Positions 1 to 9,334 of a DNA stretch of 48,222 nt are shown here, in pieces; the first letter of the stretch is position 1; each line of letters starts with the position of its first letter. Under the pieces are notes generated by a model. That model saw only the letters and a program-made list of their open reading frames with translations, had not been told where the DNA came from and ran no database searches. Source of the DNA: a virus; IMG/VR virus record IMGVR_UViG_3300032397_000022, positions 1-48,222 of that record; one strand, written 5' to 3'. The translations under genes and the position numbers were made by a program.

Positions 1-127
1 TGCGTGATGTCGCAGCCAGTTTGCAGGTAGTTTTGGCTGGAGTCTTTTAAGGTCCAGTTGGCTTTACGCGTGTCGATCCCTAGACCCGCGATCGTGTAGC
101 TGACCGACGTAGCTGAGCCGTCCCAGC
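1..127. repeat. Terminal direct repeat (left copy), assembly overlap of a circular genome
   Basis: The first 127 bases are identical to the last 127 bases of the window (48096-48222). A structural gene reads through the join in one frame without interruption, so this is best read as the overlap of a circular assembly rather than two biological copies. 127 is a common maximum assembly k-mer length. A true short terminal redundancy of exactly this length is possible but less likely. Confidence 0.93.
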
Positions 128-836
128 CAGTCGTGTCGTCAAAGACATAGCTGCCTTTTGAGCGTTGGCCCGTGATGAACCAGTTGGTCCCGTCGGAGAC
201 AAAGATAACCGCACCGTAGTTAAGATTGACAACGTAGCTAGTCGCCCCGTCGATCGTCTCTGAGGCGTTCTGACTGACCGTTATATTGTTGGTCTCAGCC
301 TGGCCCGTCGAGTCGATGACCGCGATGTAGGCTCCGCTGGTCGGAGCTGGCAAAGTCAAAGAGCGGGCTGCCGCTGTCGACACTAGATGAAGGGTCTTGT
401 CGACCAAAGTGATGTTGCTCGATACGGCCAGGTTTTGCACAGCAGCCTTCGCCACTAGCTGGACGACCAGAGTAGCTAGGCTGATGGTCCCGCCCGTGTT
501 GTTGGTGACGTCGATCTGCGTTGTCGGGTTGGTGACGTTGGCGATGACCGAGACGCCAGCAGGGCCGCGAGTAGCGCGAGTCAGTGCCGTGATGTTGGAG
601 GTGAAGGTGCCCGTATAGGTGTAGAAGCGAAAGTCCAAGTCGACGAAAGCTAGGTTTAGGCTATGAGTCAGCGTGACAGTTGCGCCGTTAGCAAGCGACG
701 GGCTAGTGAACCACCGCGATGTTAGGTCGTCACCGATCGCCTGGTAGATGGCCTCGATGGACGTATACAAAGAGCCGTCCCCGGCAGTGTTTTGGGCCGG
801 GTGGTTAAAGCCTGTCCTAGATAGCGGGTTGGTCAT
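1..836 (-). CDS. Tail or virion surface protein, 5' part of a gene that crosses the circular join
   Basis: The ATG is at 836-834, with AAGGG about nine bases upstream. The frame is open to the left edge of the window. When the 127-base repeat is collapsed it continues at 48095 and stops at TAA (48019-48017), giving a protein of about 304 residues. The N-terminus resembles a tail-fibre-type segment (MTNPLSRTGFNHP), followed by beta-rich, Thr/Val/Asn-rich sequence typical of receptor-side virion proteins. No enzymatic motif is visible. It is the last gene before the tail-tip cluster in transcription order and follows the gene ending at 48017's upstream neighbour, so it belongs to the distal tail/fibre module. 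The exact role is unknown. Confidence 0.8.
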   Translation of the reverse strand, partial: MTNPLSRTGFNHPAQNTAGDGSLYTSIEAIYQAIGDDLTSRWFTSPSLANGATVTLTHSLNLAFVDLDFRFYTYTGTFTSNITALTRATRGPAGVSVIANVTNPTTQIDVTNNTGGTISLATLVVQLVAKAAVQNLAVSSNITLVDKTLHLVSTAAARSLTLPAPTSGAYIAVIDSTGQAETNNITVSQNASETIDGATSYVVNLNYGAVIFVSDGTNWFITGQRSKGSYVFDDTTGWDGSATSVSYTIAGLGIDTRKANWTLKDSSQNYLQTGCDIT

Positions 837-852
837 GTCTTGGCCCTTAGTG

Positions 853-1293
853 TTATTTGCCGAATCCGGCTAGGTGGATGGCCTTGTCAGCCTCGGTCTT
901 AGTTTTTATAAATTTCGACCCGTCGACATAGATTTGGTGCAAGTGGTCCCTGGTCTCAAGAGTAAGGCCCACGATCTGCCCGCTGACAGTCAGCCCGCGC
1001 ATGGCGTCTAGGGTCGACAAGTACGGGACGGGTGTCGCTGCTTGCCAGGAGAAGTTGACGAAGTCCGAACCGTCGCACTCGGCTAGGCAGACGATACGAT
1101 CTGACCAGCCGCCCCGGTCGTCCCAGACTTCGCCCTCGACGACAGCGCGAGCTAGCCCGTCTTTGTTGGTGGCCCAGGCCGAGGTGCCAAACTTTTCGTC
1201 CTGAGATCCACCCGCGTCGTTCCAGATCCCACGCTTAGTGGGCTTGCCATGAAAGTCAAAGCGCCACCTGACGCGGTACTTTCGATTAATCAT
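853..1293 (-). CDS. Small virion-associated protein, unknown function
   Basis: This is a 146-residue protein if the ATG at 1293 is used (MINRKYRVRWR). A longer version from a TTG at 1356 would overlap the upstream gene by 35 bases and is less likely. The sequence is polar and Trp-rich (WRFDFHG, GIWNDAGG, WDDRGGWSD), with no signal peptide or membrane segment. It sits between two tail-module genes and is transcribed with them. The family is not recognised; a minor tail or fibre-attachment protein is a reasonable guess from position only. Confidence 0.65.
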   Translation of the reverse strand: MINRKYRVRWRFDFHGKPTKRGIWNDAGGSQDEKFGTSAWATNKDGLARAVVEGEVWDDRGGWSDRIVCLAECDGSDFVNFSWQAATPVPYLSTLDAMRGLTVSGQIVGLTLETRDHLHQIYVDGSKFIKTKTEADKAIHLAGFGK

Positions 1294-1321
1294 GATGTTG
1301 CCCAGAAAGACCACGAAGACC

Positions 1322-1975
1322 TCAGGCCGTATATGCGTAGGATATGACGGTGTCAAATTGCAGGATACCGCCCGAGGTCGCCCCGGTGTTCAGATAGTAG
1401 CGCATCAGAAAGTGGGCCATGTTGCCTAGCACCGTGTCGCTCGACTTGCCGATCTTGCCGGTCACTGGCGCACTGGCATCGTTCTCGCCCGATCCCGTGT
1501 CGTAGCTCATGGCGTCGACGTGCATGGCGTAGGCAGTAGCCAACGACTGACCATTGCCTGCAAGGCCGTAAACCGAGACCTGAGCGCGGGCAGGGTTAAA
1601 CTGGTTGGCTGTGGACACCTGCCAGTCGGCGTCGATCTTAAGGCCCTGTTCCGTGCCCGCAGCATTGTTGGCTGTGAGCTGAGCGCAAGCTGCGCCCTGA
1701 CCAGTCAAAGTCGTGAAATCGGCAGCGGCCGAGTTGGCACCGCCGTAGGTCCCGCTGTACTGGGCAACGTAGGTAGCAACCGCTGTGATCGGGTCGACCG
1801 TCGCGTTGTGACGGACATAGACGGACTGTGCCCCGGTGTTGGCCGACTGGAGCGTGATCGGAGTGTAGGCCCCGTTAGTCACGCTGCCTAAGTCCAGACC
1901 GCTAGAGCCACCCGCTAGAGTGTCGGCTACCTGAGACCCACCGCGAGTTTTCGACACTGTAAGCGACACTGACAT
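1322..1975 (-). CDS. Tail-module structural protein
   Basis: The ATG at 1975 is preceded by a strong ribosome-binding site (AAAGGGGG). The 217-residue product is rich in Ser, Thr, Ala and Gly with alternating hydrophobic residues, as in beta-sandwich virion proteins, and ends in an aromatic tail (ISYAYTA). It has no catalytic motif, signal peptide or coiled coil. Its place directly downstream of the large tail-tip protein (2014-3771) suggests a distal tail component. I do not recognise a named family. Confidence 0.75.
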   Translation of the reverse strand: MSVSLTVSKTRGGSQVADTLAGGSSGLDLGSVTNGAYTPITLQSANTGAQSVYVRHNATVDPITAVATYVAQYSGTYGGANSAAADFTTLTGQGAACAQLTANNAAGTEQGLKIDADWQVSTANQFNPARAQVSVYGLAGNGQSLATAYAMHVDAMSYDTGSGENDASAPVTGKIGKSSDTVLGNMAHFLMRYYLNTGATSGGILQFDTVISYAYTA

Positions 1976-2013
1976 TGTGGGTCCCCCTTTTGAGTTATGT
2001 TAAAAGTCTTTAT

Positions 2014-3771
2014 CTATTCGGCTGTGATTGTAGCACTAAACCCGCCAACGATGCCCGAGTAGCCTGGCGAGTAACCTGGAAACGGAACGGCTTGCATACT
2101 CCATAGTACGACTGGCACCTGAAGCCCGCTAGGGTCGTAGCCGATCTCCCTGACCTGGGCGGGCACGTTGTCAAAGACCACGGCACCAATTTGCACTGAT
2201 ACCAGGACCCACTGCCCTAGCTCAAGGAGAACCGACCTCGATGTCAGGGTGACTGAGACAAGCTCCGACTGAGCCGACGCTAGGCGCAGGATCTCGACAA
2301 GCTGCCTGGTGACGTCGTCTTTGGTGTAGAGGTTAGGAAAGATAATTTCCTTGGTCGCTGTCCTGCCCATCTGTGTGATGGCCGCAGCGTTGTTGTAGAA
2401 GCCAGTGGCTAGTGACGTCTCGCTTGCCCCGGCCTTGCGGTCATAGAGCGCCCTAGCTCTGTTGAAATTGTTTTGGCTATCTAAGGTGGGCTTAAACGTC
2501 TCTTTGACGACGTCCCAGTTGCGCACCTTGAAGCTAGGCGAAGCCACCCAGTCTTCAAAGTGGTTGCTGACAAGCTGTAGCTTTTCCTCCCGGTTAACGA
2601 ACAGCTCCAACCGCACCTGGGCCAGTAAAGAGATTGAATATTGCATCGCCGTTTGCACTTCTTGAAGCCACACTCTTGAAGGGATTAAAGCTATAGCTGA
2701 CTGGAGCGGGGTCGCCTTGGCCTCGAACGTGGCCCAGCTAGCATCGAAGTCGCCGTAGGCGAAGCCGCCGTAGGTGACAAGGATGTCTTCGGCTTGTGCG
2801 ACGGGATTATTAGTCAGCCCTCCAGCTAGGGCCTTGCCCACGACCCGGCAAAAGATCTCGTCGCCGTTGGCATAGGTCCACACCTCAGACCCGCCAGGCC
2901 CCGCCCCTGCCCCTGAGATGGCCGGTGGTGGCGGGATCTGGGTCGCTGCCGTCTGCTTGATCTCGACGTAGTTTTTGTTGACGTTCAAGTTGACGATGTC
3001 GGCAGGGTCGAATGCCGTAAAGTAGCCGCTGCGTTTGATGTAGACCGCCGTGACGTCAAAGGATGTGTTGGCGTTTTCGCTGATGATAAACTCGGCATTG
3101 GCCGTTGGGTTAGCTAGGGCATAGTCGCCGTTGACGCAGTAGAGCGGGACCGACGCGGTCTCGACTCCGTAGGGGTCTTTTTGCACCGCCGTGGTCCAGT
3201 CGCCATAGATGACGGGCACGGCCAGGCCGATCTTGTCTTCCTCAAGGTTAGGAAAGCTGGCCACTGTAAGTGCGGTTGACGGTAGGTTCTGGTCGACCTT
3301 GTCGAAGGCATCCCGGGTTGTGAAGGTCAGGCTCTTGGTCGTCCTGCCAAATCCCGCGATAAAGGTCACTAGGCCAGAAAAGATCTGCTTGTAGGTCGAT
3401 GCCTGGTCTCTTAGGCCCAGACTGACGACGACCGACTTGCCGATAAAGCCCGAGTAGTCGGACCCGCCTAGCTGGAAATTATTAAAGCGAGAGTCGACGT
3501 TGCTTAGATCAAGGGTGAGCGACGAGAATTCAATTTGGTTTTGTAGGTAGTGGCTGATCTTTCGATTGATCACCGGGAAGGTTAGCAGGGCCTCGTAGAA
3601 GGTGGGGCCGACGTACTTGTTGCGATCACTTGCCCGGATGTGGCCCGTGGTCGTCTCGATGTCGACGATCAGCTCTAGGCGAGTCTCCAGGTTGTCCTGG
3701 GCCGTCTGGTCAAGGAACGCCTGGTCTAAGACGGTGGCGACTAGGTAGGCCCTGCGGTCTTGGCTACTCAT
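2014..3771 (-). CDS. Tail tip / baseplate-hub-like protein
   Basis: A 585-residue protein whose ATG overlaps the stop of the upstream tail gene (ATGA at 3768-3771), showing translational coupling. It has features of the large distal tail proteins encoded after the tape measure: a long beta-rich N-terminal region, the segment AVPVIYGDW near residue 190 (an 'I/VxYG' motif common in siphovirus tail-tip proteins), and a C-terminal half with repeated beta-strand segments. No lysozyme or peptidase motif is visible. Position and size support a hub or central tail-tip role; the specific family is not certain. Confidence 0.75.
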   Translation of the reverse strand: MSSQDRRAYLVATVLDQAFLDQTAQDNLETRLELIVDIETTTGHIRASDRNKYVGPTFYEALLTFPVINRKISHYLQNQIEFSSLTLDLSNVDSRFNNFQLGGSDYSGFIGKSVVVSLGLRDQASTYKQIFSGLVTFIAGFGRTTKSLTFTTRDAFDKVDQNLPSTALTVASFPNLEEDKIGLAVPVIYGDWTTAVQKDPYGVETASVPLYCVNGDYALANPTANAEFIISENANTSFDVTAVYIKRSGYFTAFDPADIVNLNVNKNYVEIKQTAATQIPPPPAISGAGAGPGGSEVWTYANGDEIFCRVVGKALAGGLTNNPVAQAEDILVTYGGFAYGDFDASWATFEAKATPLQSAIALIPSRVWLQEVQTAMQYSISLLAQVRLELFVNREEKLQLVSNHFEDWVASPSFKVRNWDVVKETFKPTLDSQNNFNRARALYDRKAGASETSLATGFYNNAAAITQMGRTATKEIIFPNLYTKDDVTRQLVEILRLASAQSELVSVTLTSRSVLLELGQWVLVSVQIGAVVFDNVPAQVREIGYDPSGLQVPVVLWSMQAVPFPGYSPGYSGIVGGFSATITAE

Positions 3772-5204
3772 AGGCTCTCGTCGACCTCCAAGCTGAAGTC
3801 GATAAAGTCGATGTCGATCCCTTTGTCGTTGTGCGTCTCGTCGGGCAGCTCGGTTAGCTTGCCAAAGATCGCAAACCTAGTCGGGTACTGCGGGGTCGGT
3901 ATCCACAGGCACTTGAGCGAAGTCCTAGCATAGTCAAAGATCGCTTCTAGGGCCGCGTAGTTGGCCTTCTGAAAGTCGATGTCTTTAAACTGAAGCCCTA
4001 GCTTTCGCTTAAGACTGCGGTCGTTGGTGACGAAGGTGAAGCCCTCTGTCGGGATTGAGTCTTTATAGTGCGTCTTTTTCCACTTAATCTGATCGACGAT
4101 GTCGTCACCGATCAAGATGGTGGCCGCCCCGTAGACGATGGTGCCGATTTGGATGTAGCCGCTTGGGTTGGTTGGGTCATTGATCACTAGACGCTGGTAG
4201 CGGTAGCCAGCCAGAGGCAGCAGCGGCGAAATAAAATACATATTGACCAGGGTGGTCTGGAGCGTGACTTCATGGCCAACGGTCGAAAACGTCGGGTCGT
4301 TGGTCTCTTGCAAGACGACGACCGCCGACAGCGTCATGTTGTGGTTAAGGATCGCCAGCGTGTCGACAAAGACACCTTGGGGCACCCCGGTATCAGCCGT
4401 GAGGGTGACGCCTGAAACAGCGGCGTTGGACTTCCAGACAAACTCGACGATGTCGTTGTTGAGGTTGTTGACCGAGAAGTCCCCGGCTGCCGTACTAGAC
4501 GCCGTCCAGTTGGTGCCCGTCAGCCCGCGAGACGGGAAGCGCGACAGGACCCGCAGGTTGGTCGTGTTGTAGAGGACCAAGGTTACTTGCTGGTGCATCG
4601 AAGTGATGAAGACCCGCGACACCTGGAAACCACGGTGAAGGGCCGCAAGGATCACCCGTTGGACTTGGGTGCTTGTGGCCCTGGTCACTGAAATCTGCCG
4701 AGAGACTTGGGAAGGACTCTGCGACAGTTGGCCGGCAATGGTGCGGGAAACCTGGGTCCTAATAGCCCGGCTAGACGCTATGACCCGCTGCACCTGAAGT
4801 CCCGTCGGACTTGCCGTGCTGATCTCGCGTGAAACTTGGATGGAGGTTGGCGTCACCTGGGTTGTCATTAAGTTTACCTGAAACCGTCCGTGCGCGCAGA
4901 TATCATTGGCTAGGTAGGCAGTCGCTAGGTAGGGCTTGGCCAGGTATTCTTCGCAGATTTCATGGAGCCAGGTATTTGGAAGGACCGACATGCCAACGCC
5001 ACTGCTGCCACTGGCTACGCTTCGCCCGACCTGGGTGCCCGCTACCTTCGAGCTAGCCGCGATCATGCGGGCTTGGAAGTGGGTCGACTGGCTCGACTGC
5101 ACGACGAGGTTGACCTGGGCACCCGTCCCTAGCTCAGCGGTCGATGCTAGGTAGGGGGTCGCCAGGTAGGGCTGCTCTAAGTAGCCGTGGACGGTCAGAC
5201 TCAT
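3768..5204 (-). CDS. Distal tail protein with an N-terminal 14-residue repeat array
   Basis: A 478-residue protein lying directly after the tape measure; its start overlaps the tape-measure stop. Residues about 22-210 form an internal repeat of about 14 residues centred on Q-V-x-R-x-I (Gln-Val pairs at 30, 58, 109, 123, 137, 151, 166, 180, 194), in two blocks. Each block is introduced by a YLxxPYLATxYLA motif (residues 8-19 and 87-98). The C-terminal half (about 215-478) is a beta-rich domain without repeats and probably anchors to the tail tip. Position and size fit a distal tail or minor tail protein; the repeat may be a beta-solenoid or fibre shaft. Confidence 0.75.
   Translation of the reverse strand: MSLTVHGYLEQPYLATPYLASTAELGTGAQVNLVVQSSQSTHFQARMIAASSKVAGTQVGRSVASGSSGVGMSVLPNTWLHEICEEYLAKPYLATAYLANDICAHGRFQVNLMTTQVTPTSIQVSREISTASPTGLQVQRVIASSRAIRTQVSRTIAGQLSQSPSQVSRQISVTRATSTQVQRVILAALHRGFQVSRVFITSMHQQVTLVLYNTTNLRVLSRFPSRGLTGTNWTASSTAAGDFSVNNLNNDIVEFVWKSNAAVSGVTLTADTGVPQGVFVDTLAILNHNMTLSAVVVLQETNDPTFSTVGHEVTLQTTLVNMYFISPLLPLAGYRYQRLVINDPTNPSGYIQIGTIVYGAATILIGDDIVDQIKWKKTHYKDSIPTEGFTFVTNDRSLKRKLGLQFKDIDFQKANYAALEAIFDYARTSLKCLWIPTPQYPTRFAIFGKLTELPDETHNDKGIDIDFIDFSLEVDESL
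4575..5141 (-). repeat. Protein-level tandem repeat (about 14 residues) in the distal tail gene
   Basis: This DNA encodes roughly ten copies of a degenerate 14-residue unit with Q-V-x-R-x-I at its core. Spacing of the Gln-Val pairs is 14, 14, 14, 15, 14 and 14 residues in the longer block, with one 12-residue step at the end. The array is split by a second copy of the YLxxPYLATxYLA introducer, so the whole region looks like a duplicated module whose second copy expanded. Confidence 0.8.
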
Positions 5205-8200
5205 GCGCGGATGCCTTTTTGGTTGATGACGTAGCGACCGTTTTCGGTGGCAGACTTGATGGCTTCTAGCAGGGTCGGCACCAAGGTCTGGCGAATGAAG
5301 CTAGCGTCCACACTCTGCGTCGTGTTGATCGTGATTGGCGCGTTGACGGTTAGGCCCCCACCTCCAAGACCTTGGCCCGAGTTGAGGCGCTCTAGGTTGG
5401 GCATTCCGACCCTTGAAGCGGCATGTCTGTTGATCACGAACTCGCCAGGGGTCAGCATGGCTGGGACGGTGTCAGTGCCCATGACCTCGGTGCCACCGGC
5501 AGCGTAAAGGACCCCGCCCCTGACGACGCCGCCGCCTTCAAAGTGAGCGCGTGAGCTAACGTATCCCACGGCCTTGCTGACCGTGTTAGAGACGACACCA
5601 CCAAAGCCCCCGACTGGTCCCCCGGTCGAGAGGTTCCACCAGCTTGGCTTTTGGATTGTCAGCTCGGGCAGTGCGGGCCAATGGAATTCGGGAAAGCGAA
5701 AGTTGACGATTGGGTCAAACAGGTGGGCAGCGTCGATGAAGACTGAGGCCAGGACGTTGACTAGGTGTTCAAACCCGCGCCAAGCGTCGACCAGCGTGGC
5801 GCCGACTAGACTGGCCGCCTGCCTTAGCCCGTCCCAGACCGCCGTAAAGGCCCCGACAAGCCACGACACCACGGCCCTAAAGCCATCGCTCAGGAGGTTG
5901 ATCACACCCGTCAGAAGGTCCCACGCCGTTTGCCACAAGGCCCTAAAAGCCGAGATGATCGGCGACAGGATCGTGTCGTAGACCCAGCGCCAAGCCCCGG
6001 TGACTAGCTCCCAGATCGGGGCAATGATCTTGTCATAGACCCACTGCCAGGCCGCCTTGAGTGCGGTTACAAGAAAGCGCCACAGCTCGCCCATCATCCT
6101 GGCCAGGTCAAACATTGAATGCCGGATAGCTGCCGCGATCTTGTCGCCGATGTCGACGCCCTTGGCGGCTGTCTTGAAGTCTTGGATGTTGAATAGCTGG
6201 CTAGCAGATCCCTTGATGGCGTTGGTGACATGGGCGATCTGCTTTGAGATGTCTGGCAGTTTGAATTTTGCCCCGCCCATTAGCTCGTGGAACATGCCCG
6301 CTAGTTCTGTGAAGGCAGCCTCTAGGGATTCTTTAAACGCTTTTGGCAGTTCCTTGGTGACTGAGTCGATAAAGGCGTGAACAAACGACGGGACGCCTTG
6401 GACCAGGGCCATCATAAAACTCATCGCCAAGACGGGCATCTCGGTAATACTTGACTTCATTATTGCCCCGAGAAGCGCAGGTATCTTTTGCACGATGTGA
6501 TTAAAAATTGCGGGCACGTTTTTGATCATGTTCCCCATGGCATCCGGTAGCTTGTCAATGAAGTTGGTTAGGCCATCGAATAGCTTGTCAAAAGCCTTGG
6601 CAAAGTTTTGCGATATATTTGAAAAGTAACTTAAGTACGAGCTAAATACGTTAGCTATGCCTTCAGCTAATTTAATGGGCAGGTCTCTGAGCGTGTCAAA
6701 GATGTGGGCCACTTTGTTGAGAAGGTTAGGGACGAAGTCGAGCAGTGCTTGGATTGCGTCGACGATCTTGTCTGCTGCGGCTAGCGGTGGTGCAATGGCT
6801 GACACCGACATCGAGGACGCCATAGCGTCACCAGTCTCGATGGTCTTTTTGCCCGCGATCCTGCCCATGGCGGCGTCGTAGGCTTCTTGGCTGATTAGTT
6901 TTTCGTCCAAGTATTCTTGGAACAATGCCGCGTCTTGCTCATAGTGAAGTGCGGCCTGCTCGTAGAGGTCGCCAGTGCGGCTAGCTATGTCTAGGTCTAC
7001 GGCGAGGTCTGCGGCATCTTTGGCCCGCGCTGCTTCGCCCACAGCCTTGGCAGCCGACTGGGCACTCAAGACACCTTGGTCTAACTTCTGTTGTATCTCG
7101 ATCAAGGCCACATCGTAGAGGGCCGCGTTCTCAGCAAAACGGTCGCCAATTAGCTTGGCCTCGATGACGGAGTTGGTGGCTAGCAAAAGGGACTTGTCAT
7201 ATTGATATCGTTTTTCGATGGCTATCTTTAAAGCGGTCGCTTCTTGGATGACGCTGATGCCCTTGATGGCTGCGTCCTTTTCTGCGTCACCGACTTTTTT
7301 CAAAGCCATGATTTTAGACGCCAGCAGCTTGTCGCCGTAGCTAAGGTCAATGGCTAGCATCTGCTCGGCCAAAGATCTGCGGGCTTCAAGCTGTGACTGC
7401 TTTATGTCGCGGGTCATTGGCAAGTTGACCTTGCCCGTGTTGCCCAGGTTCTCCATCTTGGTCGTGGCTGCTGCAACAGGCGCACTGGCCATGGCCGTCA
7501 TCGCTGAGCGTGGCGGGCCAGCGTCGTACTTTTCTGGATGTGGCGTCTCGACGATCGTCGGGGCCTTAGCCCTAAAGAGCGCCATGCCACGATTAAATAG
7601 GTCGCTCCACTGGTTGAGGTTGGCCTTTGATTGCTCCAGACCCTTGCGCTGCTCGTCGCCCATCGCGGCAAAGGACTTAGTGACCGAGGCGTCGTAGCGT
7701 TCTTTGGCCCCGCCAATCAGACCCGCCTGAGTGTCGAGCGTTTGCTTTAACCCGCTGGTGTTTAACTTTTCGTCCCAGTCGACCTTGGTGGCATTGCCGC
7801 CCGTTAGACCTTTGATGCCTTCGGCGTTAAGAGCCGTTAGCTTTTCTCGAAGCCGGTCCATGGCGTCTTCAAGTTTCTTGTCGCCAGAAAAGTGGGCAAT
7901 GATGCTGCTAGCCGACACCATGATGTTGATGAAAGGAAGGATGAAAAATTTGGTCAGGTCTGCAAACTGCCTGCCCAGGTTAGGCAGCAGCGGCCCTACT
8001 TCTTTGATGATCTCGCCAAGGCTCTTGATGCCTTCGACCACACCCACAGCGATGGTCCTAGCAAACTCCTCGATGCCCTTTTTGTTGTCTGTAAAAAACT
8101 TGCCAAGGTCGTCGATAGCCCCTGCCAAGGACGCGAAGTTTCCCTTAGCATCAAGGCCCGTCAGGATGTAGCCGCCCACGGCTTTTTGCAGATCCTCCCA

Positions 8201-8914
8201 CTTAACTTTAAGGCGGGTAATCACGCCAACGGCAGTTGCAGCGTCACCTTCAATAAACGACTTCATGCGCTCGTTGACCAGCTTGATGGCGTCACCCTGG
8301 CGAAGCTGCGACAAGGTTAGACCCGAGATGGCGGGGTCAACCTTTTGAATCTCCCTAGTCATGCCCGACAGCGAGCCGATTAGTTGATGGTTAGCTGATA
8401 CCAAGTCGACGCCAGTAAACTTGGCCAAGCCCGCCGCAGCTTGGGCCGCTTCCTCTGCTTGCGGGATCGTCATGCCGATAGCGACGTTGGTGGAGATGAT
8501 CTGGTTGATCAAGTCGTCGTCGATGCCGGACAAGTCGCGCAGTGACTCGGAGAATTCGTGAATGCCTTTGGCCGACTTCTCGCCTTGGTAGCCCGCGAGA
8601 TCCAAGCTAGTGACTAAGCGGTTGTTGCCCTGTTCGGCCTCGGCAGCCATCTTGATTGGCTCGGATATAAACTCAGCGACTTTATGGAACACCTCGCCGC
8701 TGATCTTGAGCAGGTCGAACGCCGCCCGGATGCCGACGAGTTTACCTGCCAGACTTTCAAAGCCCTTGGCCCCGCTCTCCGCGTCTTTGCCCGCCTTGGC
8801 GACTTGGCCGCTGGCAGTCAAGGCAGCGATGGCCAGCTTGTTAAACTCAGACTGAGCCATCTTGGTATCAGCAGAGATGCGAACCGAAAACTCTTGGTTG
8901 CCGTTGATCGCCAC
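5201..8914 (-). CDS. Tape measure protein
   Basis: At 1,237 residues this is the longest gene apart from the unspliced portal's neighbours, and it lies immediately after the G/GT chaperones, the standard place for a tape measure. The N-terminal 700 residues are alpha-helical and Ala/Lys/Glu-rich. The centre (about 700-1050) holds alternating hydrophobic helices and repeated Trp-containing segments (WRWVYD, WQWVYDK) seen in tape-measure proteins. The C-terminus has Gly-rich turns with MLTPGEFVIN, a motif common near the end of tape measures. It starts with GTG at 8914. By the usual rule of about 0.15 nm per residue, the tail would be roughly 185 nm long. Confidence 0.93.
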   Translation of the reverse strand: MAINGNQEFSVRISADTKMAQSEFNKLAIAALTASGQVAKAGKDAESGAKGFESLAGKLVGIRAAFDLLKISGEVFHKVAEFISEPIKMAAEAEQGNNRLVTSLDLAGYQGEKSAKGIHEFSESLRDLSGIDDDLINQIISTNVAIGMTIPQAEEAAQAAAGLAKFTGVDLVSANHQLIGSLSGMTREIQKVDPAISGLTLSQLRQGDAIKLVNERMKSFIEGDAATAVGVITRLKVKWEDLQKAVGGYILTGLDAKGNFASLAGAIDDLGKFFTDNKKGIEEFARTIAVGVVEGIKSLGEIIKEVGPLLPNLGRQFADLTKFFILPFINIMVSASSIIAHFSGDKKLEDAMDRLREKLTALNAEGIKGLTGGNATKVDWDEKLNTSGLKQTLDTQAGLIGGAKERYDASVTKSFAAMGDEQRKGLEQSKANLNQWSDLFNRGMALFRAKAPTIVETPHPEKYDAGPPRSAMTAMASAPVAAATTKMENLGNTGKVNLPMTRDIKQSQLEARRSLAEQMLAIDLSYGDKLLASKIMALKKVGDAEKDAAIKGISVIQEATALKIAIEKRYQYDKSLLLATNSVIEAKLIGDRFAENAALYDVALIEIQQKLDQGVLSAQSAAKAVGEAARAKDAADLAVDLDIASRTGDLYEQAALHYEQDAALFQEYLDEKLISQEAYDAAMGRIAGKKTIETGDAMASSMSVSAIAPPLAAADKIVDAIQALLDFVPNLLNKVAHIFDTLRDLPIKLAEGIANVFSSYLSYFSNISQNFAKAFDKLFDGLTNFIDKLPDAMGNMIKNVPAIFNHIVQKIPALLGAIMKSSITEMPVLAMSFMMALVQGVPSFVHAFIDSVTKELPKAFKESLEAAFTELAGMFHELMGGAKFKLPDISKQIAHVTNAIKGSASQLFNIQDFKTAAKGVDIGDKIAAAIRHSMFDLARMMGELWRFLVTALKAAWQWVYDKIIAPIWELVTGAWRWVYDTILSPIISAFRALWQTAWDLLTGVINLLSDGFRAVVSWLVGAFTAVWDGLRQAASLVGATLVDAWRGFEHLVNVLASVFIDAAHLFDPIVNFRFPEFHWPALPELTIQKPSWWNLSTGGPVGGFGGVVSNTVSKAVGYVSSRAHFEGGGVVRGGVLYAAGGTEVMGTDTVPAMLTPGEFVINRHAASRVGMPNLERLNSGQGLGGGGLTVNAPITINTTQSVDASFIRQTLVPTLLEAIKSATENGRYVINQKGIRA

Positions 8915-8923
8915 TGCTGCGCC

Positions 8924-9334
8924 CTACCTTTTAAAAATGGACCCTAAGACTTGGCTCAAAAACTCACCGCCGTCTGACCAAGCCCGCTGATAGGCCCGCT
9001 CGCGCCAGCGATCAACGAACACGGGCAGAGCCGCCGCAAAGTGGGCGTCCTGGTCGCCTAGCTCGCCGCCTATGGGCATTATACCCGTCTCTAGGGTAAC
9101 TCGGCAGGTGTCGAACAATTCCGCCGTGTCCTGGTCCCAGGTGGCCTTGCCCGGACAGAAGGAATAAGCCAGGCCGCCAGGACCCACGGTCATGGGGGCC
9201 TTGGCTAGCATCTGGTAGCCCGCTTCCTCGCAGCGTCTTGACGCCCGGACCTTGGTCGGACATGCGGCACAGATAAACTTCTTTCGGTCTGGAGCTGATG
9301 CAAACCTCAGGTCTATCAGTGCCGCTATTAGTTT
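8924..9334 (-). CDS. Tail assembly chaperone, T frame (reached by -1 frameshift from the G gene)
   Basis: This frame is open from the slippery site to a stop at 8924, adding 136 residues to 159 residues of the upstream protein for a GT fusion of about 295. The extension has a Cys cluster just after the shift (FICAACPTKV, then a third Cys), then a helical C-terminal domain. An internal ATG at 9211 lacks a convincing ribosome-binding site, which favours frameshift expression. Gene order (tail tube, G, GT, tape measure) matches lambda gpG/gpGT, in which the fusion binds the tape measure and recruits tail-tube subunits. Family homology to a named T protein was not established from sequence. Confidence 0.75.
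   Translation of the reverse strand, partial: KLIAALIDLRFASAPDRKKFICAACPTKVRASRRCEEAGYQMLAKAPMTVGPGGLAYSFCPGKATWDQDTAELFDTCRVTLETGIMPIGGELGDQDAHFAAALPVFVDRWRERAYQRAWSDGGEFLSQVLGSIFKR

Noticed and set aside
5247-8947. Many plus-strand frames opposite the tape measure gene
   Set aside because: They lack ribosome-binding sites and protein-like composition and follow from the codon bias of the minus-strand gene; unlike the frame at 17169-17900 none shows a domain.
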